DNA of 64,000 bases from Siphonodentalium dalli (GCA_032622095.1 CP136062.1:1674001-1738000); one strand, 5' to 3'; numbered from the stretch's first letter, positions 23,183 through 35,271 are shown. Numbers and translations: made by a program. Notes: a model not told the origin generated them from the sequence alone.

Positions 23183-25760
23183 TAGCAATAGGCATCGATT
23201 TTCAAAACCATTTTCCAGATATTCAGATGCAGTTACAGCAGCTTTAGGGTGTTAGGAATATGAAACAAAGTCAGTAGTAATGGCAGTGTTTGAAAAAAAT
23301 AATTGGAAGGGGGTCAGTGGGTCGACAATTCACAGTTTTTGAGGAATGGCAAAATTGTGACAACACAGCATAACGGCAAAGTTTTCGACTTCTTATGGCA
23401 AACCTATATGTTGTTCTCATTGGGAATGATCAATCTACATAATCAATGCAGAAATAGAACTTTTCCTTCATAAAAATAGAAAAATTTTATCAAAATCCAA
23501 GTATACCCCAATCATAAGATGATTTTTTTTTCTTTTCAAGTATGTTGACAATATACTATAAAAACTTTTGGTATTTCTGTGTGTTATTTCTATTATCAGA
23601 CACTATTGAATACATTTTTATCAAAAAATTGAGACTTTTGTGTCAAATATGTGGAAATATTTCATGATAACCAAACTATACCCCCTACCAATATTTTTAA
23701 AAAGCTATTTTTTTCAACATTATGGAGCTATTCACGCAAAATACTACCTAACCTGCAGCAAAACTGCATATTCCGGTATAGGTTTCAATGTCAGCCATTG
23801 GTGTATCGATATGAGAGCTGATATTTTATTTTTTCTCAATTATTTCTGGGAAAATGGACAAAATATGAGTGTCAACCTTCATAAAGTTCATGAGCCAAAC
23901 TATTTTCAAGCGTATGACAGAACTATATCTCAATTAATGTTGGAGGCATTGTTTTATGTAAACAGTGCAACATGATAAAGTATGGTTTGAAATAACTGGT
24001 TAATTGGATAAACAAACCAGTAGCCACCCATTCGCAACAAAATATCATGTTATGGGCAGTATCAGGCCATTATGATACGATTAATGATACTTCATGATGG
24101 CATGGTGGTCAAATATGCCCAAGAAGCTATTCTACCCACTCATTCGTACAGATCGACTAGTAGTAGCACAAAATATTATTTTGCGCCATCATTCAAACGG
24201 GAACGGGACTACCTGCCCCCGAGACAACCTGCCCTTCTGCTATTTTCAGGGCGGGTTGTCCCGATAAATAAGGGCGGTTGTCCAGAAATTGTTAATAGTG
24301 ATTATGTTCTTTGATGATATATTATTAAAGATTTTGAACAACAAAACATGTGTTTATTCATTAATTATGTCAAAGCATTTTGCTTGTTGTCCAATTAATC
24401 CTCTTCACAAATCTCTATATTTCTACATGTATATTGTGTCTATGTTATATGTTTGATTGAAGGTGAGTATACAAAAAGCCTTTGAATGATGCCGACGGAA
24501 CTGGGTATATTATCTCTTGAGTGTGGGTTATCTTCATTCTGCAAGCATGTTTCCTTGCATTCACTGCGATTTGGAGGTGCAACCAGAAGAGAAGAAAGAA
24601 GAGACCAGCACAATGCACTGGCAGACATCCAGCAGCAGCAGCAGCAGCCCCAAATTAATCATTGTTCGTTTGTTAAAGTTATTAAATTTTGTGTTTAATC
24701 TTCGTTCACGTTCATTTTCATATTAGCCTATATACATGTACTTCATTCCGTTTTTTGTGTTCCGTGTTGTTACATCAATTAAAAACCTATAAAGAACAAC
24801 CCGGCCAGTTTCGTTAAACATCTCATAAACCCGTCACACGTCCTAATTAGCCACTAATTACCGCTAAGTGATTTTAGGGGGCGGGTTGTCTTGAGTGAGA
24901 GGGGGCGGGTTGTCTCAGGGGCGGGTAGTCACGGCCCCATTCAAACATGTGTCCAAGATGTTTTGCTTCAACCCGAATACCAGTCAACTCGGGGGTATGA
25001 ATCCTGCGTACGGCTTCAAAACACCCTGAATCCCGCATACCGAAAGGGGGTGGGGGTGATACCTTCATGTATTACATCACATGTATCGTATGTCATACAT
25101 GTTAAACAAGTTAAATTTCAAGTTAAAATATCATTAATTATGGCATAATACACAATAAAGTGGCTTAGATAAATCAGATCTTCTCAATCAACCAATTTCA
25201 TTCAAATAAAGACAAAATGGTCAGCAGAATACATTACTATTCACTTCAAATACATTTGTTTACGTACGATTATTAATATGTTCACGGTGCCGCCATGTTT
25301 TAATCATGTGACTACATTAGCTGGTAATACTACTAATAGAGTGATCAATCTTCCCTGGCAATTAAACAAATATTGTTTTTCCTTTGAAACGTCGACTCTC
25401 GCTATGATCGAAATACGGCATTTTATTGCTAATTTGTTACTTTTTAACCTACCAGTGAGAAATGAATTGTTATCAAGTTTCATCGAGGTGGTAAGAACTT
25501 TCAAATTCGGCGTAATTTTCACAATTTCAACAAAAATATTTACATAAATATTTACGCGGGTTTTCAGTTTGGTAAACAAAGGATATTCTATCCGCTGCCG
25601 AATTGTGCTATTTTTATTGGAAAATGTCACGTTATTGCTTAAAACAGCGGTATTTACAATTACCTTCAGTCACGAGACTGGAGATTTCCTATGATGTCAT
25701 CATTTACCGTCTTCCGGAAATATGCGAGTTATCGTTCTTGTTCGGGGTTGCCTATTGCTA
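23183..25760. mobile_element. TIR element with 7-bp target duplication, inside MITE M1
   Basis: The termini TAGCAATAGGCA at 23183 and TGCCTATTGCTA ending at 25760 are exact inverted repeats. The 7-bp flank ctttcgg is present on both sides (23176-23182 and 25761-25767), and the uninterrupted M1 copy has ctttcgg once at the same place. No transposase domain was recognised; the longest frames are about 110 codons. The superfamily is uncertain: TAG ends fit hAT, but 8 bp would be usual. Confidence 0.65.
24199..24937. mobile_element. GC-rich-ended TIR element with 9-bp duplication (innermost)
   Basis: The left tip (gggaacgggactacctgcccc, gagacaacctgccc) and right tip (gggcgggttgtctcagggg, cgggtagtcacggccc) are inverted repeats. 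The 9-bp cattcaaac flanks both (24190-24198 and 24938-24946). A 9-bp duplication is characteristic of Mutator-like elements, though that assignment is tentative. The interior has a (CAG)n run at about 24629-24650. Non-coding. Confidence 0.6.
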
Positions 25761-26206
25761 CTTTCGGCCAAGATGTGCTTGCAGTTTGGCCGCAATGTAC
25801 ATGCCGTTCGGCCGCGGTGCTCAACTGCAGTTACAAACTCTGACACCGCGGCTGAACAGCAAATACACCGCGGTGACACCGGACACTTGTTTTGTCCAGC
25901 AGGGTAAGCATGTCCGACGACATCGCAATCGTGTGAACAAACTATCTACGATCTCATCGGGCCCCGACTCCCCAACTTACGATTGAATCGTGGTCATCTG
26001 AACGTACACTTACATGTAGGTCATTTGCCATGTGTTTATATCTAACTCAAAATAACAAGATTACACCAAAGTAACACCGATTCGAAAATATTCGGTGTCG
26101 AGCTTGAATCAGGTCCCCGATATTGACATCGAATCGAATCTGGAATATTTGCAGGTCCCTATGTTGACACCTATCAATAGTTGTTGAATGAATATCAGTA
26201 AAGTAA

Positions 26207-26524
26207 GTGAACATTCAGACGACCATGAATTTCAATCATAAGTGGAGGAATCGGGCCCGACGAGATCGTGGGTAGTTTGTTCATACGATTACGATGTTGT
26301 TGTACATTAATATTCTGATATTGATATCGTATGTTGTTCCTAAAGCATGTGATTGACTACCCTACGGTCATTTCCAGCTACGATTTTTACATACATACGA
26401 CCAAGGATGTGCCACGATTTTGCATCTAAAGACTAAAATCAAACAGTGCTTGATACTATTTTTGACCTACGATTTTGACATGAGCATACATGTACGATTG
26501 TATCGTGGTCGTCTGAATGTTCAC
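26207..26524. mobile_element. Compact 318-bp TIR element N'
   Basis: GTGAACATTCAGACGACCA at 26207 is matched by the inverted GGTCGTCTGAATGTTCAC ending at 26524. The interior matches the split element N in reverse orientation. It is non-coding and MITE-sized. Confidence 0.65.
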
Positions 26525-27570
26525 TAAGATCACCATGATGAACTTTGACACTGTGCTCAGAATGACATACCACATGTTGCATCGAATTTTCGCAATGCAA
26601 TTTTTGTGTCGTTTTCATTTTCAAAATTTTGACTGTCTCTACAGATGCTTAGAAGAATTGAGTTCACAAATATGCACACATAGCTTACCTGCTTATCTCA
26701 GTTGTTGTGTTCATATTATCTGATTATGCTCATATTCCTATCACAATCACATAATATTCTTCGCTGATCGTGTTCGCGAAAATTATTTCTGTGGCAGGAC
26801 TATTTATTTTTGTGTGATTGCGTATTAATTTATAGCACAAACTCATATCTCTTCGCTCGTTCAGCCGTTGTTGATAGAAATATACAACATTTTCAATACT
26901 TATAATTACATAAATAGTTTGTTTCAGTACACTCACAGAATAGTATGGGTTTAAATGGTTAATACGTTTGGAACTATATGTTGTTATCTTCCAATTTTAT
27001 TTATTGATTTTAGATTGTATCGATGAACTCAATCGAATTTATAGTATTGTTTAGGTTTGAACTTTGTGAATATTGCATCAATCTTTCAGGCGAAAATACC
27101 GATAGAAAATTGAAGATATTCTCTACATGTGCATTTATGCGGCTGGAATTGATTTTCTGGGCAAATGTTTCTAATATTTTTTTTTATTTTGTAAACAAAA
27201 CTTTGTCATGCAATTTAATTCACGCTTTGTTAAAACTCTAGCGCTTTAGTTTGATATGTTTCCAATTATAATCCAATAGAGTGAATAGACCTGATAGAAA
27301 TGCAGTATAAACTAGCTACTTGCCCTTATAAATAACAAAACACATCAATGATTGTATGACGTTTATATAAATAGGAGAATGTTGCACATCGACTGATTTG
27401 TGTTGGCCTCTTGACAGCCGATTACGACAATAATGCTTTAGGCCCACCGATCCTATGTCCTACATTCGTGATATCCAAAATTCAAAATCCAAGGGTCGTA
27501 TTACTTAAACATTGGTGACGTCACAAAATCAGATATAGCATATATACGACCCAAAGTGTCTTTGGTTCGT
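26525..27570. repeat. Family D fragments; no gene
   Basis: The blocks at 26640-26720, about 26820-26890 and 27418-27570 match, in order, blocks at 20541-20640, 4776-4850 and 21840-22010. Nothing coding is recognised between them. Confidence 0.45.
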
Positions 27571-27672
27571 TATTATCAGTGTCTACCCAGACGAGGTCAC
27601 ACGGTGTGACGTGTCAAATGCACTATCTGTCTGAGACTGAATGATTCAAAGCTAAAAATACATTTCTATGTA

Positions 27673-27676
27673 CCGG
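27673..27676. other. Ginger target duplication CCGG (left)
   Basis: It lies immediately before TGTAACA. The right copy is at 43412-43415 and the uninterrupted single copy at 57223-57226. CCGG is the target reported for Ginger1 elements. Confidence 0.9.
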
Positions 27677-27883
27677 TGTAACAGGATATCTCCCCCCCTG
27701 GATATCTTCCCTCATTTGATATCGTTTGGTTCTGAAATGGCCAGAAAAATGTTTTTTGAGATTAAAATTGTTTTGTTTTGTTTTTTTATTTAAAAAAAAA
27801 AGTGACAAAATTATTGTTTTCACGAATTTGATTGTCTTTTTTTTTTCTTTCAAATGTCCAGGCTTGGATATTCCACCACCCCC

Positions 27884-30800
27884 ACCCCCCACCCAGCACC
27901 TACATGACAACAAAATCATCTTATGGTTTTATCGCTCGTTTTGCTTTATATAGTCAAGAAACAGCGAGAAATTAACTTCTTCTGAGAACAAGTTGTTGAG
28001 TCAGGGTTTGGGGTGGGGGGGGGGGAAGATGTCCAGGTCAGGATATCTTCCCCCCACCCAGCACCTACATGACAAAAGAATAATCTTATGGTTTTATCGC
28101 TCGTTTTGCTTTATATAGTCATGAAACACCGAGAAATTAACTTCTTCTGAGAACAAGTTGTTTGAGTCAGGGTTTGGGTGGGGGGGGGGGAAATGTCCAG
28201 GTCAGGATATCTCCCCCCCCCACCCAGCACCTACATGACAAAAAATTTATCTTATGGTTTTATCGCTCGTTTTGCTTTATATAGTCATGAAACAGCGAGA
28301 AATTAACTTCTTCTGACAACAAGTTGTTTGAGTCAGGGTTTGGGGTGGGGGGGGGGGGGGAGATGTCCAGGTCAGGATATCTACCCCCCCACCCAGCACC
28401 TACATGACAAAAAAATAATCTTATGGTTTTATCGCTCGTTTTGCTTTATATAGTAATGAAACAGCGAGAAATTAACTTCTTCTGAGAACAAGTTGTTTGA
28501 GTCAGGGTTTGGGGTGGGGGGGGGGGGGGGAGATGTCCAGGTCAGGATATCTCCCCCCCCCCCACCCAGCACCTACATGACAAAAACATAATCTTATGGT
28601 TTTATCGCTTGTTTTGCTTTATATAGTCATGAAACAGCGAGAAATTAACTTCTTCTGAGAACAAGTTGTTTGAGTCAGGGTTTGGGTGGGGGGGGGATAT
28701 GTCCAGGTCAGGATATCTCCCCCCCCCCCCACCCAGCACCTACATGACAAAAAAATAATCTTATGGTTTTATTGCTTGTTTTGCTTTATATAGTCAAGAA
28801 ACAGCGAGAAATTAACTTCTTCTGAGAACAAGTTTTTTGAGTCAGGGTTTGGGTGGGGGGGGGGGAATGTCCAGGTCAGGATATCTACCCCCCCCCCACC
28901 CAGTACCTACATGACAAAAAAATAATCTTATGGTTTTATCGCTCGTTTTGCTTTATATAGTCAAGAAACAGCGAGAAATTAACTTCTTCTGAGAACAAGT
29001 TGTTTGAGTCAGGGTTTGGGGTGGGGGGGGGGGGGGAAGATGTCCAGGTCAGGATATCTCCCCCCCCCCCCACCCAGCACCTACATGACAAAAACATAAT
29101 CTTATGGTTTTATCGCTCGTTTTGCTTTATATAGTCATGAAACAGCGAGAAATTAACTTCTTCTGAGAACAAGTTGTTTGAGTCAGGGTTTGGGGTGGGG
29201 GGGGGGGGGGAGATGTCCAGGTCAGGATATCTCCCCCCCCCCACCCAGCACCTACATGACAAAAAAATAATCTTATGGTTTTATCGCTCGTTTTGCTTTG
29301 TATAGTCATGAAACAGCGAGAAAATAACTTCTTCTGACAACAAGTTGTTTGAGTCAGGGTTTGGGGTGGGGGGGGGGGGGAGATGTCCAGATAAGGATAT
29401 CTCCCCCCCACCCAGCACCTACATGATACAAAAATAATCTTATGGTTTTATCGCTCGTTTTGCTTTGTATAGTCATGAAACAGCGAGAAAATAACTTCTT
29501 CTGACAACAAGTTGTTTGAGTCAGGGTTTGGGGTGGGGGGGGGAGATGTCCAGATAAGGATATCTCCCCCCCACCCAGCACCTACATGATAAAAAAATAA
29601 TCTTATGGTTTTATCGCTCGTTTTGCTTTATATAGTCATTTAACAGCGAGAAATTAAATTCTTCTGAGAACAAGTTGTTTGAGTCAGGGTTTGGGTGGGG
29701 GGGGGGAGATGTCCAGGTCAGGATATCTCTCCCCCCCCCCACCCAGCACCTACATGACAAAAAAATAATATTATGGTTTTATCGCTTGTTTTGCTTTATA
29801 TAGTCATGAAACAGCGAGAAATTAACTTCTTCTGAGAACAAGTTGTTTGAGTCAGGGTATTGGTTGGGGGGGGGGGAATCTCCAGGTCAGGATATCTCCC
29901 CCCCCCCACCCAGCACGTACATGACAACAAAATAATCTTATGGTTTTATCGCTCGTTTTGCTTTATATAGTCATGAAACAGCGAGAAATTAACTTCTTTT
30001 GAGAACAAGTTGTTTGAGTCAGGGTTTGGGGTGGGGGGAGGAAGATGTCCAGGTCAGGATATCTCCCCCCCCCCCCCCCACCCAGCACCTACATGACAAA
30101 AAAATAATCTTATGGTTTTATTGCTTGTTTTGCTTTATATAGTCATGAAACAGCGAGAAATTAACTTCTTCTGAGAACAAGTTGTTTGAGTCAGGGTTTG
30201 GGTGGGGGGGGGTGTCCAGGTCAGGATATCTCCCCCCCCCCCCACCCAGCACCTACATGACAACAAAATAATCTTATGGTTTTATCGCTCGTTTTGCTTT
30301 ATATAGTCATGAAACAGCGAGAAATTCACTTCTTCTGAGAACAAGTTGTTTGAGTCAGGGTTTGGGGTGGGGGGGGGGGGGAGATGTCCAGGTCAGGATA
30401 TCTTCTGCCCCCACCCAGCACCTACATGACAAAAAAATAATCTTATGGTTTTATCGCTTGTTTTGCTTTATATAGCCATGAAACAGCGAGAAATTAACTT
30501 CTTCTGAGAACAAGTTGTTTGAGTCAGGGTTTGGGGTGGGGGGGGGGAGATGTCCAGGTCAGGATATCTCTCCCCCCCCCCACCCACCCAGCACCTACAT
30601 GACAAAAAAATAATCCTATGGTTTTATTGCTTGTTTTGCTTTATATAGTCATGAAACAGCGAGAAATTAACTTTTGAGAACAGGTTGTTTGAGTCAGGGT
30701 TTGGGGTGGGGGGGGGATGTCCACGTCAGGATATCTCCCCCCCCCCACCCAGCACCTACATGACAAACAAATAATCTTATGGTTGTATCGCTTGTTTTGC

Positions 30801-31262
30801 TTTATATAGTCATGAAACAGCGAGAAATTAACTTCTTCTGAGATCAAGTTGTTTGAGTCAGGGTTTGGGGTGGGGGGGGAAGATGTCCAGGTCAGGATAT
30901 CTTCCCCCCCCACCCAGCACCTACATGACAAAAAAATAATCTTATGATTTTATTGCTTGTTTTGCTTTATATAGTCATGAAACAGCGAGAAGTTAACTTC
31001 TTCTGAGAACAAGTTTTTTGAGTCAGGGTTTGGGTGGGGGGGAAGATGTCCAGGTCAGGATATCTTCCCCCCCCCCCCCCCCCCCCCCCACCCAGCACCT
31101 ACATGACAAAAAAATATTCTTATGGTTTTATCGCTCGTTTTGCTTTATATAGTCAAGAAACGGCGAGAAATTAACTTCTTCTGAGAACAAGTTGTTTGAT
31201 TCAGGGTTTGGGGTGGGTGGGGGGGGGGAGATGTCCAGGTCAGGATATCTCCCCCCACCCAG
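27884..31262 (+). repeat. Left subterminal array, 20 units of ~168 bp
   Basis: 'ttatggttttatcgctngtttt' occurs 20 times from 27918 to 31121 with ~168-bp spacing. Each unit has 'gaaacagcgagaaattaacttc', then a G tract (GGGTGGGGGG...AGAT), a short loop with 'gtccaggtcagg' and a C tract (ATATCTCCCC...CCACCC), which together form a long hairpin. G and C tract lengths vary from unit to unit. Several artificial open frames read through it as proline/glycine-rich peptides; they are not genes. Confidence 0.95.
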
Positions 31263-32450
31263 TCATAGATGTTATAGATATGCCCACACTAGGCAGTATG
31301 TCACAAGGGGTATGCACTGGGTGATAGTCCATCTCTTGTTTTATATAGACATGAAACAGCAAGAAATTTATTTTGAGATATATTTTTTTTAGTCAGAATT
31401 AAGGGGGTGGGGTGGAAATGTCCAGATATTTCATCTAATGTTTTTCTCTGGTTATCTGCTTCAAATACAGCACAGTTACGAGAAATTCAATCAACTGTTT
31501 AAAGCTTAGGTGGAGTTAATTTAGGTGGGGAGATGGATAGATATAGTCAAAATGTAGTCAAAAGCACGATGGGGTGACTTTATAGAGATTTTTGGTTTGG
31601 TTATTGATGGATGGTGTTGGGAAAGATGGAGGATGGGTAATGAAAGGGACACATCCCTAACCCTGGCTTTCTTACTCAACTCAATTTACGTCTGGATTTG
31701 TTGGATTGGGGTGTAAGTTTGGGGAGATTAAATTGGAAATATGTGTTGACATGATTAAGGATGAAGATAGATAACTGCAAACTTTAGATATATTTATTTA
31801 ATATATTACTATACTCATATACAAGAGAGTGTTGAAACAGTAACAAGGTGTACAAGCAGAAACATTCACAAAAATTACACCAACAAGCAAAAAGAAGAAA
31901 AAAATGAACAAACAACAATGGGATGCAGTATTCCATGAAAAACTTGCCCTGTTTTAAAACCCCTGTTTCAGAAGAAACAACATAATTAACATTTATTCTT
32001 ATGTTTATGATGTTTTGGTTTTGGTTAATAGTTTTCATTATAGTTTTGCTATTCATACCTCAGAAATTATTTTTTATCTCAATTTTTGATTCAGTTATTT
32101 GGATCTCAAAATCTCAATGCATAAAGGAATAACTACCAAAATTACTGCTAATGTAACATTAATAGTAGATATAGTAGTTATCAGGAAGCTTCACTGTGAA
32201 ATGGGAAGAAGTGCTTATCTGATTTTTCTCAGTTTGGTAGCAATATCTTTGATACATTAAACATATGAGGGGGGGGGGGGTTATCAGAAAAGACACATAT
32301 CAGAAATTGCAAATACCACTGTTCAAATATGATTCAGACATATGTTTTGGATGCTCAATGATTGTGAGTTTACTAAACACCTAAATGCAAGTGGAATAAA
32401 ATCTGTATTACTGTACTGTAATTTTTGCATAAAAATTCCCTCAAATGTTT
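31263..32450. other. Non-coding Ginger interior
   Basis: A half-unit of array sequence decays near 31400-31430. A 90-codon frame at 31784-32056 has no domain. A G11 run is at 32269. Nothing else is recognised. Confidence 0.5.
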
Positions 32451-32800
32451 TCATAAAAATGTAAGGTACTCAATCCGATCAGAGGGTCCTAAATTACTAT
32501 TTCTTTGGCTTGGGGGGGGGGGGGGTAAAAAATATTTGATTTGAGTCGAGGAACCCACCCATCAAAGCTCAGAGTGATTAGATATTGATGTTTGAAGTTT
32601 GCTGTTTCTATTGTATAGTAACCACTTGATTTTCGACTTATCAATAGAAACAGAAAATTTCAAACATCGATATCTAATCACTCTGAGCTTTGATGGGTGG
32701 GTTCCTCGACTTGAATCAAATATTTTTTACCCCCAACGCCAAAGAAATAGTAATTTAGAAGCATCTGATCAGATTGAGTACCTTTAAACTCTTACATTTG
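32451..32800. repeat. Large palindrome, ~150-bp arms, short loop
   Basis: The arm at 32451-32618 (tgtaaggtactcaatc...gaaacagcaaac region) is mirrored at about 32640-32800, including 'ctcagagtgattagatat' and 'gatgggtgggttcctcgac'. The loop is about 20-30 bp. One arm has a G14 run (32512-32525) where the other has only CCCCC. It sits about 120 bp beyond the stop of the transposase gene. It may be a fold-back MITE or a 3'-end structure. Confidence 0.8.
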
Positions 32801-32916
32801 GAGCCAATTGTGAAAGGACAACCTGCCACATCAGAATGAGCAAACATTTCAAGATGATAAAATATGCTATTTACTATTTCATGAATGATGAGCTTGAATG
32901 AAGTTCCTACTCTACT

Positions 32917-33552
32917 TTATAATGAAATGCATTTATATGGTAACTTTGACACATTCAGAGACTGTGGAAAAGGTGCAATATAACCTTTACTGAAACAGTT
33001 CGCTAAGTGAAATCTCATCTTGGATGAATACAAACTCAGTCCTGACACATCTCCATTCAAGACATGGAAAGCATGCGCAACTGCAAAAAGTCCACAGTCC
33101 GATGTGTTTAGTTGTCTAGTTGTTTCTGCGAAAACAATCTTTGGTTTCTCTGTTTGTAGTAAGTCTTTAATTAGTAGCCTGAGGGTAGGTGACAGAGATC
33201 TGCACAGACTGTCATAAACTTCAATAGTTTCAGGTTCACATCCTACTGTAGAAAATGTGACCCAGTGATTGCCAGATGAGTTGATTATCTGAACATATTC
33301 AGATTCAGAAATATCATATGAAGTTGCCGCATACACTGCACAGTTTTTAAGTCTATCAACATTTGGAAATTTGTCCTTCAACAGAATCTGTGCCATGTTT
33401 ATATGGTTGTCGGATAACCATTCACCTCGCAGTAAGTCTTTCTTTTCAGTGGTGCTCAGATGAACTTCTCTAATTTCCGAGGACTGTTTGCCACCACTCT
33501 CTGATACACTCAGTATACAAATCTCACTCTCACTCTCCCTCTCTGTCCGAAT
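32917..33552 (-). CDS. Ginger transposase exon 6, part b (Ulp1-like cysteine protease)
   Basis: It continues in the same frame directly after the TAG, without a splice signal. The C48 (Ulp1/SENP) catalytic set is present: His in 'GNHWVTF', Asp in 'EVYDSL', Gln and Cys in 'RQLNTSDCGLFAVAHAF', with the usual Q-x5-C spacing. Ulp1-family proteases process SUMO-like modifiers; the role of the domain in Ginger elements is not established as far as I know. An internal ATG (33394-33396) could in principle start a separate ~159-residue protease. Confidence 0.9.
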   Translation of the reverse strand: MRTERESESEICILSVSESGGKQSSEIREVHLSTTEKKDLLRGEWLSDNHINMAQILLKDKFPNVDRLKNCAVYAATSYDISESEYVQIINSSGNHWVTFSTVGCEPETIEVYDSLCRSLSPTLRLLIKDLLQTEKPKIVFAETTRQLNTSDCGLFAVAHAFHVLNGDVSGLSLYSSKMRFHLANCFSKGYIAPFPQSLNVSKLPYKCISL

Positions 33553-33555
33553 CTA

Positions 33556-33995
33556 GCTCTCACTCTCTGATGATGAATTGTTCTCACTCGCTGCTGCTGG
33601 TTCGATGTACTCTTTCAGACGAGTAATGTTGACCGATGTCTTCAGCTCTCGACCATTGCTGTTCTTGAGTCGGTACACATTGTCTTTTATTACTTCTGAA
33701 ATTTCATATGGGCCAGTCCACCTAGAGTCTAGCTTGCCACCTGCTCTATTTGAATTCTTCATTGCCTTCATCAGAACTTTCTGGAAATTCTGGCGCTTGT
33801 CATAGTTGCGTTTCTGTCTTATCTGTGCCTTTCTTATATTCTCCATGGCCTGGCTATTTACGGTGTCGCGTAGTTTGGCCATCTGCTCGATAGTTTCTTC
33901 CACAGGAGCTGAAGTTGGTGGATGGCTATCTGAAGCATTGGTTTCAATTGGCAGTCTTGGATGCCTTCCATATAGTAAGAAAAAAGGAGTATAAC
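33556..33995 (-). CDS. Ginger transposase exon 6, part a (GPY domain and linker)
   Basis: The acceptor is TTTTTCAG. It encodes 'GYTPFFLLYGRHPRLP', a basic helix, then 'DSRWTGPYEI...VYRLKN..GRELKTSVN' (GPY/F domain), and ends in a Ser/Glu-rich linker at the in-frame TAG (33553-33555). Confidence 0.9.
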
Positions 33996-35147
33996 CTGAA
34001 AAATAAATATTTAATTAAGAATAAACAAAATGCATATGAGGAATATAACAATGAATTAAATCTGTCTTGATGCCTGTTCAATATGAAAGATTGTGAACAC
34101 AATAAAGATTGACGAAACATTCACTTAGTTCAATGTATTTTGATGACAGAATTGCTTTTACAATATAAGTACCGTGAATTATCAGAAAGAGTATAAATTT
34201 AAAATTAGTCAAATCTAGTGATCTTTCTCCTCAGAAAACAATATAAATCATATTTATCACACGTTTTTGCCATCATATTTTTCATCACTTTTCATCAAAA
34301 TAAATATTTGATGGTCCAGTTCAATGAAATTAAGCTTTTTATTTGTTTGACTACTAATGACAATGCATTTGAATCCAATATAAAGGCTGCTTTGTTTCAG
34401 GGCTAGAGTTGGGGCACAGGCTATTTTCTATACTTTGAAAAGTGGGAGAAAAAATTTGTTCGAAACATTTTTAACAATTTCCCTCAAAACATATTTGTCA
34501 CCGACACTTATATATTTGAATATCATATAAAGCGTTCTTTTACAGACTCGACTTCAACAAAATCACACTCAACCATTTACAGATTTTTCAAACCAACACC
34601 TAAAATTTCAGGAACAAAGTTTTAATTCTGGTTGAAAATGATAAATAAGCTGAAGAGGCATCAAGCTGTTTCTTTTGAGTATTTTTACCAAGAGATATAC
34701 CAAATTTCAATGTAGATCTACAGAATGACTTGGGTTTATTTTAAATTGTCAGATGAGCAATATGTGGATAAATTCCTTTGAAAACTGTCAATTTTTTTAT
34801 ATTTTTAAATGTGACATCCAAATAAATTAATCAAATCAAAGATTTAGAGATGCATTATCTGATCTAAGATTTATAAATTCTTGAGTTACAGGGTTGATAA
34901 TTGTTTTTGAGCAAATATTCAGTGCAATTTCCAACATCAGTAATCATCTGATTTTGATACATGTGTTATTCCACCACATCTTGGATGTCACAGAGAGCTT
35001 CAGACACAAATAAATGGTACATGTATTGTCATATTACCTAATGCAATTCAGGCCTCAGACTGTAATATTGTGAGGTAAATATAAACATATGAAGGTGAAT
35101 CATTTTGATTGGATAATGCCCTTCTAAAAATCTTTTTTAATATTTAC
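33996..35147. repeat. Intron 5, carries diverged repeat shared with intron 2
   Basis: Sequence at about 34220-34500 ('tctcctcagaaaa', 'gttcaatgaaattaagctttttattt', 'ttgactactaatgacaatgcatt') is a diverged direct copy of about 37095-37390 in intron 2. No exon-like coding was recognised. Confidence 0.6.
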
Positions 35148-35271
35148 CTGTTGATGCATGCACTGATGTTCTGTAGGCAAACATAACACCTTCTAGGATA
35201 TCTACCCACTGATCTTGCTTGTCTTCAAGGTGCTTTAGTAAGCATTTCTGCCTCTCTACCAATCCATTTGC
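35148..35271 (-). CDS. Ginger transposase exon 5 (third catalytic residue, Glu)
   Basis: The acceptor is AATTACAG and the donor ACAG|GTAAAT (phase 1). It encodes 'ANGLVERQ', with Glu exactly 36 residues after the exon 4 Asp across the splice junction, then 'QWVDILEGVMFAYRTS' typical of integrase helices. The exon is short, so simple ATG-to-stop scanning would miss it. Confidence 0.9.

Larger units (their letters stand above)
22945..25904. mobile_element. MITE M1 copy split by a 2.6-kb element
   Basis: The left part 22945-23182 begins with the M1 terminal repeat after TA (22943-22944). The right part 25761-25904 ends with the M1 terminal repeat before TA (25905-25906). Joined at the shared ctttcgg, the two parts follow the order of the complete copy at 21175-21576. 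Confidence 0.7.
22682..26007. mobile_element. Outer TIR element N hosting three nested elements
   Basis: The left tip 'gtacgttcagacgaccacg' is mirrored at 25990-26007, and 'attcaatcgtaag' is mirrored by 'cttacgattgaat'. Only about 360 bp belongs to N itself (22682-22942 and 25907-26007); the rest is insertion. A compact relative lies at 26207-26524 and shares the interior ('tgattgactaccctacg', 'aaatcaaacagtgcttgat') in the opposite orientation. No protein is encoded. Confidence 0.6.

Noticed and set aside
27884-31262. CRISPR-like array
   Set aside because: The ~168-bp units are contiguous tandem repeats without unique spacers, within a eukaryotic transposon.
27623-31392. Pro/Gly-rich open frames up to about 98 codons across the G/C-tract arrays
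   Set aside because: They arise because the ~168-bp unit is repeated and rich in G and C runs. Frames change with tract length, and there is no domain or splice context.
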